Assembly: GCA_026993285.1 (NCBI GenBank)
Contig: JALWTZ010000433.1
Location: 1-35,218 of the forward strand
Length of the DNA: 35,218 nt
Direction of reading: 5' to 3'
Origin: Lysobacterales bacterium
GTDB lineage: Bacteria; Pseudomonadota; Gammaproteobacteria; Xanthomonadales; S139-57
Both the position numbers and the translations under genes were made by a program. Below, in pieces: positions 8,956 through 16,617 of the stretch. A model generated the notes under the pieces. The model ran no database searches and was not told where the DNA came from. It saw only the letters and a list, made by a program, of their open reading frames with translations. Every line of letters begins with the position of its first letter. Position 1 is the first letter of the stretch.

Positions 8956-10245
8956 ATGAGCAGAATCACAAGACGCGCATTTCTCAAAGGTACCAGCTTT
9001 GGTTTACTCCTGCCTTCCATGGCCGGTCAACTGTGCTTCAGCCTGGGTTCAGCCCGTGCTGCAGCCAAGGGGGTGGGTGGCCAGAAAACCCTGGTCTATC
9101 TGTTTTTCCGTGGCGGCATGGACACCCTGAGCTGGCTGGTACCCATCTCCGGTCAGAATCGCGTGGAATATGAAAGCAAGCGACCCAATATTCGCGTACC
9201 ACTCACCGGAAACGATGCGGCAGTTCCATTAGACAATGCCTTTGGCCTCAATGCCGGCGCCAGCGCCCTGACCAATCTCTACAACATGGGCAGTGGGGCC
9301 TTTATTCAGGCCTGCGGCATGCCTTCCGGAACGGGTTCACGCAGCCATTTCGAGTCCATGCGTTTGTTTGAAACCGGTACCATTGGCGGCAACAATCAGA
9401 TCACCGGGTGGCTGGCCCGTTATCTGGATACGTCCCCTTCCCTTTCTCCCAGCGCCATCTTCCCCAGCCTCACGCCCGGCGTATTGCCGGATGCACTCAA
9501 GGGCAGTACCCAATCCGTGGCCGTGGACGACCCGTCCAATTTTCACCCCAACAGCGGGCGTTATGGTGATGAATATCTGACTACCCTGAACACACTTTAC
9601 GATGGAAACACCTCCCTGGATGCAACCGTGCGCACGGCAGTGGATACGGTCAATCAACTGGAAAACAGCAACCTGACGGTTCCTGCCAGCTACCCCAATA
9701 CCTCACTGGCTCAAGATCTGGGCCTGGTTGCCCAGGTCATCAAGGGCAACTATGGCCTGGAGGTAGCCACCGTGGATTTTGGAGGCTGGGATACCCACGA
9801 AAACCAGGGCAACAACGGTGCAGGCTACTTCCGCGACCGAATTCGTACCGTCTCCGAGGCGATTGACGCCTTTTTTGCCGATTTGGCTGCCAGTGGTTTG
9901 ATGAATGATGTGGTGCTGGTTACTCAAACCGATTTTGGCCGCCGGGTACGGGAAAACGGTAACCGGGGTACTGACCATGGTACCGGTCAAGTTATGTTCG
10001 TAGCCGGTGGTGCCGTACAAGGTGGACAAATACTGGGCACTTTCCCCGGCATTGCCGACGAACAGCTCTATTTGAATGCCGATCTGGCCGCAACAACGGA
10101 CTACCGCACGGTACTCAGTGACATCGTGGTCAATTTCATGGGCAACCCCAACATCCAAACCATATTCCCGGGCTATACCGGCAGAGACGGCTTGGGGTTG
10201 TTTCCCACCGAGCGCATCTTCAGCGACGAGTTCGAGTCGCTCTAA
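8956..10245 (+). CDS. DUF1501 family protein with Tat signal and IFSD-x-FE C-terminus
   Basis: The 429-residue protein begins with a twin-arginine signal (TRRAFLKG, residues 5-12), a hydrophobic stretch and an Ala-rich cleavage region (SARAAAKG). The mature part has DUF1501 hallmarks: LVYLFFRGGMDTLSWL, FGGWDTHENQG, and TDFGRRVRENGNRGTDHG. These metal-ligand-like His/Asp motifs recall the alkaline phosphatase/sulfatase superfamily, and the family is predicted to be exported in folded form. It is paired with the DUF1800 gene 11 bases upstream, with GGAGG as ribosome-binding site. The last residues, ERIFSDEFESL, form a short acidic/aromatic tail also found at the end of the BNR lipoprotein at 31833. 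Substrate and function are unknown. Confidence 0.9.
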   Translation: MSRITRRAFLKGTSFGLLLPSMAGQLCFSLGSARAAAKGVGGQKTLVYLFFRGGMDTLSWLVPISGQNRVEYESKRPNIRVPLTGNDAAVPLDNAFGLNAGASALTNLYNMGSGAFIQACGMPSGTGSRSHFESMRLFETGTIGGNNQITGWLARYLDTSPSLSPSAIFPSLTPGVLPDALKGSTQSVAVDDPSNFHPNSGRYGDEYLTTLNTLYDGNTSLDATVRTAVDTVNQLENSNLTVPASYPNTSLAQDLGLVAQVIKGNYGLEVATVDFGGWDTHENQGNNGAGYFRDRIRTVSEAIDAFFADLAASGLMNDVVLVTQTDFGRRVRENGNRGTDHGTGQVMFVAGGAVQGGQILGTFPGIADEQLYLNADLAATTDYRTVLSDIVVNFMGNPNIQTIFPGYTGRDGLGLFPTERIFSDEFESL

Positions 10246-10271
10246 CCCTCTACCCTCCCCTTTCCAGCAAT

Positions 10272-10296
10272 CCCGGAACACAAGTGATGTTCCGGG
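10272..10296 (+). terminator. Stem-loop after the DUF1800-DUF1501 operon
   Basis: CCCGGAACA (10272-10280) and TGTTCCGGG (10288-10296) form a perfect 9-bp stem with a 7-base loop, 26 bases after the DUF1501 stop. There is no U-tract directly after it, so it may be a weak terminator or a transcript-stabilising 3' hairpin. Confidence 0.55.
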
Positions 10297-10460
10297 CCTG
10301 GCCTGATCTTGCCCAGAAACCGCAAGCTCCACCAGGGCTTTTCCCCAGTCAACCATGTAGCAACACCACAATCCTGTTCGTACGATCTGCAGATCCATCT
10401 AATGCAAGCCATTGTTTTTTCTTTAATTTCAACATATTTGTATTTTTTCCAATTTATGTT

Positions 10461-10489
10461 TTGCATTTTTACAAAACAGATTGTATAGT
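10461..10489 (+). promoter_or_regulatory. Probable promoter of the EAL-DUF6502-repeat operon
   Basis: TTGCAT (10461-10466), a 17-base spacer and TATAGT (10484-10489) lie in a strongly AT-rich stretch (10400-10517). The stretch stands out from the GC-rich surroundings. The boxes are 29 bases before the ATG at 10518. The -10 is good and the -35 is weak. Confidence 0.5.
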
Positions 10490-10517
10490 TAAAGAAAACA
10501 CTGATGAGAACCTAGGC

Positions 10518-11279
10518 ATGAAATCCTGGCAACGCCCACCAAGAATAGAGGGGAGACAGCTCACATTCGGGCTTGCCAGCCAGCGCATACTGCAACTTCG
10601 CTCAGGTCTGCCTGGAAGAAAGGAAATGCTCTCGCGTCCTCAGGATGGCAACATGCCACTGGATGCCTTCCGCTTTTTCCAGGACATCAGAAAAAGGCGA
10701 ATGGAAGTATGTACCGACCTGCATGTGGCCCATTGCATACAGAAGGAAATCCAGCCCAAGCATGTCAGGCAGATTCATCACATCAATGTCTCTGCGGTCA
10801 CCCTGGTGAACCCCCGTTTCCGAGAATTTATCCAACATCTCGTTGAAGATACGGCCTGGCAGGCTGAACAGCTCTGCTGGGAAATCACCGAGATGGAACC
10901 CTCACCCGATCTCCACGGCATTGTGAAAATCAGCGAATGGTTGCTGAAACAAGGCTTTCATGTAGCCCTGGACGACTATGAGCCCGGAAACCCCTATGAA
11001 CCCTTGCTGCGTTTCCCACTGCCCTGGCTGGTCAAACTGGATCAGTCCCTGCAGAAAAAGCCGGAGACCATGGCAAGGGTCATCGACCTGCTCCACCAGA
11101 AAAACCTGCCCATCGTGGCAGAAGGTGTGGAAAACCTGCAGCAGATGGAATTCTGCATTCAGCATGATGTGGAGTATGTCCAAGGCTACTACATCGAAAA
11201 GCCCCAACGACTAACCCCCGATGCCCCTGTAACCCTGAACAATCTCAATAACCCGGAACCTGACGGAGTACAACCGTGA
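10518..11279 (+). CDS. EAL-domain protein (c-di-GMP phosphodiesterase-like)
   Basis: A 253-residue stand-alone EAL domain; I chose the ATG at 10518 (MKSWQRPPRI) because the frame upstream is low-complexity AT-rich sequence. Family ligand positions can be followed: Glu36 in KEMLSRP (EAL changed to EML), Asn90 in HINVSAV, Glu122 in WEITE, Asp152-Asp153 in LDDYEPG (usually DDFGTG), Lys173 in LVKLD, Glu202 in AEGVE and Gln222 in VQGYY. The metal and general-base residues therefore appear kept although the surrounding motifs are degenerate. It could be an active phosphodiesterase or a c-di-GMP sensor. No GGDEF, PAS or membrane segment is attached. Its stop overlaps the next start (GTGA), so it is co-translated with the DUF6502 gene. 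Confidence 0.82.
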   Translation: MKSWQRPPRIEGRQLTFGLASQRILQLRSGLPGRKEMLSRPQDGNMPLDAFRFFQDIRKRRMEVCTDLHVAHCIQKEIQPKHVRQIHHINVSAVTLVNPRFREFIQHLVEDTAWQAEQLCWEITEMEPSPDLHGIVKISEWLLKQGFHVALDDYEPGNPYEPLLRFPLPWLVKLDQSLQKKPETMARVIDLLHQKNLPIVAEGVENLQQMEFCIQHDVEYVQGYYIEKPQRLTPDAPVTLNNLNNPEPDGVQP

Positions 11280-12130
11280 ATCAAAATCAACAACCCTTGC
11301 AACAGGATCAAACGCTGGTCGACGGCGTACTGAACATGTTGCGACGAATGGTGCGGCCCATCGTGCGCATATGCCTGCGACAAGGTGTGCGCTTCGACAC
11401 CCTGAGCCGGATCATTGAAGAGGAAATGGTTCGTGCATCAGCACATGACCCCGCACTCAGAACCCCTGGCCATGCACAGAATGTATCCCGCATCGCCTTC
11501 CAGACCGGCCTTTCACGAAATGCGATCAAGAAAGCGCTGGAACACATTGAGGCCAATCAAGATCTGCTGGACAAGGAGCGCTGGAGCATCGAATCGCGCG
11601 TACTGCTCATGTGGTCGGAAGACCCGATTTTTCAGGATGAGGAAGGGCGCCCAAAAACCCTGGAAATACGGGGTGGGCCACAATCCTTCCAGGGCCTGGT
11701 TCAGCGGATTGGCAAGGGAACCAGCTACGGACCCGTGCTGGAAAGCCTGGAAGCTGCGGGTTGTGTGCAGAGAGACGGAAAGAAAGTCACTTTTATAAGC
11801 TCTATATTTGTGCCCAGTAATGTATCAAATAAATCCAGGCTGGAAGTAGCCAATCGAGCAGCTCAATTTTACTCATATTATCTTTCAACTCTGGATGAAA
11901 ACCTCAAATCTGATGGAGATTGGGCATATCAGCAATCGATGTATACACGATATTGTCCAAAGGAAAAAGTACCAGAGTTTTTAGCTATGGTAAGAGATAA
12001 ACTAGATCAATATATGGATGACTTCGAACCTGAATTAAAAAAATTCGAGGAACTGCCAATAGAAAAATCACTTGTTGGCATCGGCATGTTTGCCTTCACA
12101 GATGATAATAGCGAGGATACTGACTCATGA
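11276..12130 (+). CDS. DUF6502-like protein
   Basis: The 284-residue protein has an N-terminal helical region, LRRMVRPIVRICLRQGVRFDTLSRIIEEEMV (split here as LRRMVRPIVRICLRQ and GVRFDTLSRIIEEEMV). A winged-helix-like stretch follows with NVSRIAFQTGLSRNAIKKAL at about residues 70-89. This pattern is that of DUF6502 proteins, which look like DNA-binding regulators but have no established function. The start is a GTG overlapping the EAL stop (GTGA) and its own stop overlaps the next ATG (ATGA), so three genes are translationally coupled. The 3' part from about 11790 is much more AT-rich than the 5' part, suggesting mosaic origin or relaxed codon selection. No signal peptide or membrane segment is seen. 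Confidence 0.72.
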   Translation: MNQNQQPLQQDQTLVDGVLNMLRRMVRPIVRICLRQGVRFDTLSRIIEEEMVRASAHDPALRTPGHAQNVSRIAFQTGLSRNAIKKALEHIEANQDLLDKERWSIESRVLLMWSEDPIFQDEEGRPKTLEIRGGPQSFQGLVQRIGKGTSYGPVLESLEAAGCVQRDGKKVTFISSIFVPSNVSNKSRLEVANRAAQFYSYYLSTLDENLKSDGDWAYQQSMYTRYCPKEKVPEFLAMVRDKLDQYMDDFEPELKKFEELPIEKSLVGIGMFAFTDDNSEDTDS

Positions 12131-12978
12131 GCAACCAAACAACCAATCAAATATTGACCTACCACCATACACGCATTGAAAAAGAAGGTACCGGAAAAGG
12201 TCCATCCAAAACAAAAATCAACAGAAATTTACTGGCTACCTCTTTGTTACTTGCACTTACAGCTGGAGCAGCGGCATCCGATAAGATGCTCAATAACTTT
12301 ATTGCATCACAGTCGGATAACACCCTGCAAATTTCCTGGCATACCGAAACCATTTTTGGAGAGAATCTACATATCATTGGCCAGAAAAACCTCATGGATG
12401 GGGATGCCCCCATGGATCTTTATTCTATCAACCTGACAGAGGGTTACCCAACACTGGAAAAAATCGGAACACTCGCCATGGGCGCTCGCTGTGGCATGCA
12501 AAAAGTAGAACTTACGACCAGTGCAAACTGGTCCAAATTAATTGCCTTTGACTGGATAGACGAATCCTATTTCAAAACTCCTGAACGTGAAGGTACCGGC
12601 ACACCCGAACGCGAAGGCACTGGCACACCCGAACGCGAAGGCACTGGCACACCCGAACGCGAAGGCACTGGCACACCCGAACGCGAAGGCACTGGCACAC
12701 CCGAACGCGAAGGTACTGGCACTCCCGAACGCGAAGGTACTGGCACTCCCGAACGCGAAGGTACTGGCACTCCCGAACGTGAAGGCACTGGCACTCCCGA
12801 ACGTGAAGGTACTGGCACACCCGAACGTGAAGGTACTGGTGCCCCCGAACGCGAAGGTACCGGAAGCCCCGAGTGGGAAGGCACTGGTGGCATTGATCCG
12901 ATCATGGATAACGATTCCATCGAAGTGCTGATCAACCTGCAATGCGGCATGCAGAAAGGTGAGCCCTTTGGTGGATAA
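12127..12978 (+). CDS. Exported protein with 13 tandem TPEREGTG octapeptides
   Basis: The 283-residue protein is not one I recognise. The ATG overlaps the DUF6502 stop (ATGA). A long polar N-region of about 37 residues, which itself contains EKEGTGKGP, is followed by a hydrophobic signal core NLLATSLLLALTAGAAAS with a likely cleavage after AAA. A globular part of about 95 residues follows and ends near YFK. Then come thirteen 8-residue units (eleven TPEREGTG, one APEREGTG, one SPEWEGTG) and a C-terminal part ending CGMQKGEPFGG. CGMQK occurs both before (GARCGMQKVE) and after (LQCGMQKGE) the repeat block. The repeats are highly charged, Gly-rich and probably disordered. The protein is likely periplasmic or secreted; adhesive, surface or sensory roles are speculation. 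Confidence 0.75.
   Translation: MSNQTTNQILTYHHTRIEKEGTGKGPSKTKINRNLLATSLLLALTAGAAASDKMLNNFIASQSDNTLQISWHTETIFGENLHIIGQKNLMDGDAPMDLYSINLTEGYPTLEKIGTLAMGARCGMQKVELTTSANWSKLIAFDWIDESYFKTPEREGTGTPEREGTGTPEREGTGTPEREGTGTPEREGTGTPEREGTGTPEREGTGTPEREGTGTPEREGTGTPEREGTGTPEREGTGAPEREGTGSPEWEGTGGIDPIMDNDSIEVLINLQCGMQKGEPFGG
12577..12888 (+). repeat. Tandem repeat, 13 units of 24 bp
   Basis: Thirteen exact 24-base units in register with codons, encoding the octapeptide TPEREGTG and two variants. Units 2-5 are identical. Later units differ mainly at synonymous third positions (ACA/ACT, CGC/CGT, GGC/GGT), and the last two change amino acids. The order of variants suggests stepwise local duplication. Confidence 0.97.
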
Positions 12979-13013
12979 TCCATAGGCTGGTCTCAAACGG
13001 CCAATACCCGATC

Positions 13014-13040
13014 AACGCCCCGGTTTGTTGCCGGGGCGTT
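13014..13040. terminator. Convergent intergenic hairpin between repeat-protein gene and argH
   Basis: AACGCCCCGG (13014-13023), a 7-base loop and CCGGGGCGTT (13031-13040) form a perfect 10-bp GC-rich stem between two convergent operons. It can fold on either strand. Neither side has a long U-tract (GTCATTT on plus), so efficiency is uncertain. Confidence 0.7.
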
Positions 13041-13045
13041 GTCAT

Positions 13046-14341
13046 TTATGCCGTTTGCAAGACCCGCAGGCGTGCCTGGAGCTGATCCAGTTCCAGGGCC
13101 GCGCAGGCACCGGGCGAGACCCGGGCTGCCAGGCTCTGCTCGGGTGTCCGGTCCTTCAGCTGGTCATATTCCCGCACCACCTGCCGGTAGGCTTCCCGGA
13201 ACGGTACCTGTTCCGCGGCCAGTTCCACCGCCCGGTCGGTGGCGTACATCTCCACCGAAATGGCTTTTTTGCAGTTTTCCGCATCGAAGACCACATGCTG
13301 GAGGAAATCCGGCACCAGTTGCATCAGCTGTTGCGCGTGCTGCAGGGCATGCAGTACCGGCCCCTTGCCGAACTGCAGATCCCGCTGGTAGCCGCTGGGC
13401 AGGGAAAGCAGGCTCAGCAGTTCCACTTGGGCACCCTGCAGGCGCGCGGCACTGGCGCGCATCAGTTCGACGAAGTCCGGATTGCGCTTGTTGGGCATGA
13501 TGGACGAACCGGTGGTGTAGCGGTCCGGCAGGCGTACCAGGTCGAATTCCGTGGTGGTGAACAGGCTGATGTCCCAGGCCAGACGGCGCAGGTCCAGCAG
13601 GGGCTGCAGCCAGGCCATCAGTGCCTGCAATTCAAACTTGCCCCGGCTGTTTTGGGTGTAGATGGGGTTGACCTGCATGCGCTCGAAGCCCAGGGTTTCA
13701 GTAGTGTGGGCACGGTCCAGCGGCAGATTGACCCCGTAGCCGGCGGCCGTGCCCAGCGGGTTGGCGTTGAGCCATTGCCAGGTCTGTTGCGCCAGCCGCG
13801 CATTGTCGATGAAGGCTTCGGCAAAACCGGCAAACCACATGCCCACCGATGACACCACGGCCCGTTGCAGATGGGTGTAGCCGGGCATGGGCTGGGTGCG
13901 GGTTTCTTCCGCCCGCCGCAGGCAGATTTCAGCCACCTCGGTACAGTGGTCTTGCAGCTGTTGCAGGCTGTCGCGCAGATACAGGCGCATGGCCACCAGT
14001 ACCTGATCATTGCGGCTGCGGCCGGCATGCACCTTCTTGCCCAGATCCCCCAGCCGTTCCGTCAGCCAGAACTCGATGGCCGAGTGCATGTCCTCAAAAC
14101 GCGCATCCAGCTGCAACTCACCCTGTTCGAAGGCCTTGCCAATGGCCTGCAGTTGTTCTTCCAGCCTGGCCGCCTCCTCTGTAGTGAGCAGGCCGATACG
14201 GCCCAGGCCCTGTACATGGGCGATGGAGGCCTGAATGTCGTAGGGAAAGAGGATGCGGTCCAGCACCACATCCTCACCGGCCATGAAGGCCATGATGGCC
14301 CGGTCCACATCCACCTCGCCCTTCTGCCAGATCATGCTCAC
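13046..14341 (-). CDS. argH: Argininosuccinate lyase
   Basis: The 431-residue enzyme splits argininosuccinate into arginine and fumarate, the last step of the pathway. The fumarase/aspartase superfamily signature GSSIMPNKRNPD is at residues 278-289, with HAGRSRNDQ near 106-113 and GYTHLQRA near 154-161. The N-terminus (MSMIWQKGEVDVDRAI) lacks the usual LWGGRF and resembles xanthomonad ArgH. It is the last gene of the arg operon. The likely start is a GTG at 14341 that overlaps the argC stop as GTGA; an ATG two codons later (14335) is the alternative. Confidence 0.95.
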   Translation of the reverse strand: MSMIWQKGEVDVDRAIMAFMAGEDVVLDRILFPYDIQASIAHVQGLGRIGLLTTEEAARLEEQLQAIGKAFEQGELQLDARFEDMHSAIEFWLTERLGDLGKKVHAGRSRNDQVLVAMRLYLRDSLQQLQDHCTEVAEICLRRAEETRTQPMPGYTHLQRAVVSSVGMWFAGFAEAFIDNARLAQQTWQWLNANPLGTAAGYGVNLPLDRAHTTETLGFERMQVNPIYTQNSRGKFELQALMAWLQPLLDLRRLAWDISLFTTTEFDLVRLPDRYTTGSSIMPNKRNPDFVELMRASAARLQGAQVELLSLLSLPSGYQRDLQFGKGPVLHALQHAQQLMQLVPDFLQHVVFDAENCKKAISVEMYATDRAVELAAEQVPFREAYRQVVREYDQLKDRTPEQSLAARVSPGACAALELDQLQARLRVLQTA

Positions 14342-15297
14342 GGCTTTTCCTCCAGATCGATACCTGCCAGTTCGTCCAGACCAAAAGCCAGGTTCATGTT
14401 CTGTACTGCTTGGGTGGCCGCGCCCTTGAGCAGGTTGTCCAGGGTAGCCACCAGCACCACGCGCTGGCCGGAGTCGGCTAGGGTCAACCCGCCCACCACG
14501 GCATGGTGGTGACCGGCATTGGCTTTCACCTCCGGTATCTCCTCCGTAACCCGCACCAGCGGTTCGTTCTCGTACCGTTCACGCAGCTGCTGCAGGGCCT
14601 GGGCATAGGTCACCGCGGTTTTCAGTTGCAGGTGGATGGTAAGGCTGATGCCACGGAAAAACTGGGCCACATGCGGTGAAAACCGCACCGGCTGGTTCAT
14701 CTGGTGGCTGACTTCTTCCTCGTGCAAGTGGTTGGCCAGCGCGTAGGGCAACAGATTGTCGGCCAGCACATTCAGATCATTTTTGGGGCTGGGCTTGGTG
14801 CCGGCGCCACTGTAGCCGGATACGCCAAAGCAGACCGGCGCTTCGGCCAGCCAGTCCAGATAGGGGCGTATGGCCAGCTGCATGCCGGTGGCATAGCAGC
14901 CGGGGTTGGAGATTCTGCGCGCCCCGGCAAGGGCCTTGCGCTGGTATTCGCTCAGGCCGTAAACCCAGTCCTCATCAAAACGGTGGTCACCGCTGAGGTC
15001 GATCAGGCAGGTTGCCGGGCTGCCCTGCTCCACGGCCTGAACGAACTCCGAGGCATAGCCGTTGGGCAGGGCCAGAAAACAGACATCCAGCCCGGCCTGG
15101 GCCAGTTCTTCCGGCCCCACATTGCGAAAATGCAGCGCTGATTCCGCCTCCGGCACCATGGCCTGTACCGGCTGGCCTTCCAGCTCGCGTGAACTGATCA
15201 ATACCAGTTCCACTTGCGGATGGTTCAGCAGCAGGGGAATCAGTTCCTTGCCCACATGGCCGCGGGCGCCTATCAATCCAGCTTTCAGTGTTTTCAT
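14338..15297 (-). CDS. argC: N-acetyl-gamma-glutamyl-phosphate reductase
   Basis: The 319-residue protein reduces N-acetylglutamyl phosphate to the semialdehyde using NADPH. The N-terminal dinucleotide fold shows LIGARGHVGKELI (residues 8-20). The catalytic cysteine is Cys134 in SNPGCYATG, and the C-terminal substrate region has NAGHHHAVVGG. It starts 9 bases after the stop of the kinase/synthase gene and overlaps argH by four bases. It is therefore embedded in the operon, directly after the enzyme that makes its substrate. Confidence 0.95.
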   Translation of the reverse strand: MKTLKAGLIGARGHVGKELIPLLLNHPQVELVLISSRELEGQPVQAMVPEAESALHFRNVGPEELAQAGLDVCFLALPNGYASEFVQAVEQGSPATCLIDLSGDHRFDEDWVYGLSEYQRKALAGARRISNPGCYATGMQLAIRPYLDWLAEAPVCFGVSGYSGAGTKPSPKNDLNVLADNLLPYALANHLHEEEVSHQMNQPVRFSPHVAQFFRGISLTIHLQLKTAVTYAQALQQLRERYENEPLVRVTEEIPEVKANAGHHHAVVGGLTLADSGQRVVLVATLDNLLKGAATQAVQNMNLAFGLDELAGIDLEEKP

Positions 15298-15306
15298 TGC
15301 ATGCTC

Positions 15307-16617
15307 TCAAATGGTTGCCGGTTGTTCGGCGGCGAAATCCACACAAGCCTGGATCTGGTCGATATCTTCCAGGCCGTACCAGAACACCACCCAGTCACCG
15401 CGTTTGAAACAGCCATCGGCCTCCTGAAAATAGAAGGGGTTGACCACATTGCTGCGCCGTGCGCGCCAGAACATGTGTGCATGCTGCTGACGCATGTGCT
15501 GCCACACCGCCCGGCCCAGCCCTTCCCCGCGCGCTTCCTCGTCCACCACGAACTTGTCCAGATTGGGCACGCCGTTTTCCAGTGTCAGGATGGCGGCGGC
15601 ACGGCAGGATTCGCTGACATACAGGCGGTACAGGCGGGTTTTCTCGAAATAATCGTGATCCAGCGTGCGGCCAAAGGCCGATTCAATCAGTGCGCGCAGC
15701 TTGTCCAGGTTCACCTCGTCCCAGCTTTCGTGGCAGGCGATGCGCTCACCCATGCGTATCAGCGTGCCTGCCCCCCGGTGGGTAAACAGTTCCTTGGCCA
15801 GGTGCGCGGGCTTGGTGATGGAAACCGAGGAAGAAAGCGGCAACTCCTTCAACAGCCCGTGAATCTGGCGCAGTTTCAGTTCCATGCCGCCGGAAACCCA
15901 GTCCTGGGCAATCAGCTGCTCGAAATCGGTACTCAGGTTCACCGAGGGGATGATCCGGCCCTGCTCATCCAGCAAGCCGCCGGTGCCGGTGAGGAAGATG
16001 ATCTTGTAGGGCCGGACCTCACGCACCAGTTCATGCGCGGCCATGTCGGCATTGATGTTGACGATCTGCCCGCCACGGGTCACGCCCAGGCAGGTCAACA
16101 CCGGTATGCTGCGGGCCTGCAGGGCGGTGCGCACCGCCGAAAGGCGCACGCCGGTGACCTCACCCACCAGCCCCAGCTTGGTATCTTCGCTCAGCCTGGC
16201 CTCGAACACCCCGTCGGTGATGGAAGTGGCACGGGTATCCTGGGCCTGCAGGGCTTCCACCAGCGACAGGTTGGCCTGCTGCATGACGATGCGCGCATGA
16301 TAAAGCGTTTCCTCATCCGTAACACGCAAGCCATTGATAAACTTGGGAGTAATACCGGCCTCCTCCAGGGCTGCCGTCAACTGTGGGCCGGCACCGTGAA
16401 TGACAATGGGCGTCAGGCCGACGCGCTGCAGAAAGGAAAGGGCCGAAGCCAGTTCTTCCAGCTCGTCACGGATGATGGCGCCACCTACCTTGACCACGGC
16501 AAAGCGGCTGACATCCAGGCTGGAGAACCGCTTGAGGTACTGGTGGACTTCCTTCTGGCTGCCCATGTTGCTGAGCAGCTTGACGATGGTATCCCGGGTT
16601 TTCAGATCCGCGCTCAT
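15307..16617 (-). CDS. argB: Fused acetylglutamate kinase / N-acetylglutamate synthase
   Basis: I take the ATG at 16617 (MSADLKTRD), whose ATGA overlaps the stop of the upstream deacetylase gene; this gives 436 residues. Residues from about 25 to 285 are an amino-acid kinase fold with FAVVKVGGAIIRDELEELA and PIVIHGAGPQL (phosphate and substrate binding). The C-terminal 150 residues are a GNAT-type acetyltransferase (YVSESCRAAAILTLENG, VDEEARGEGLGRAVW). This is the bifunctional NAGS-K architecture known from Xanthomonas and Maricaulis and related to vertebrate NAGS. It would both acetylate glutamate and phosphorylate the product, so no separate argA or argJ is required. Arginine feedback is known for the family. 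Confidence 0.92.
   Translation of the reverse strand: MSADLKTRDTIVKLLSNMGSQKEVHQYLKRFSSLDVSRFAVVKVGGAIIRDELEELASALSFLQRVGLTPIVIHGAGPQLTAALEEAGITPKFINGLRVTDEETLYHARIVMQQANLSLVEALQAQDTRATSITDGVFEARLSEDTKLGLVGEVTGVRLSAVRTALQARSIPVLTCLGVTRGGQIVNINADMAAHELVREVRPYKIIFLTGTGGLLDEQGRIIPSVNLSTDFEQLIAQDWVSGGMELKLRQIHGLLKELPLSSSVSITKPAHLAKELFTHRGAGTLIRMGERIACHESWDEVNLDKLRALIESAFGRTLDHDYFEKTRLYRLYVSESCRAAAILTLENGVPNLDKFVVDEEARGEGLGRAVWQHMRQQHAHMFWRARRSNVVNPFYFQEADGCFKRGDWVVFWYGLEDIDQIQACVDFAAEQPATI

Noticed and set aside
12577..12888. CRISPR-like regular repeats
   Set aside because: The units are contiguous with no spacers and are in codon register within a gene.
12538..12996. Open frames on the minus strand and in another plus frame across the 24-bp repeats
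   Set aside because: A 24-bp unit keeps every frame free of stops if one unit is free of them. Only the plus frame from 12127 has a coupled start, a signal peptide and unique flanking domains.
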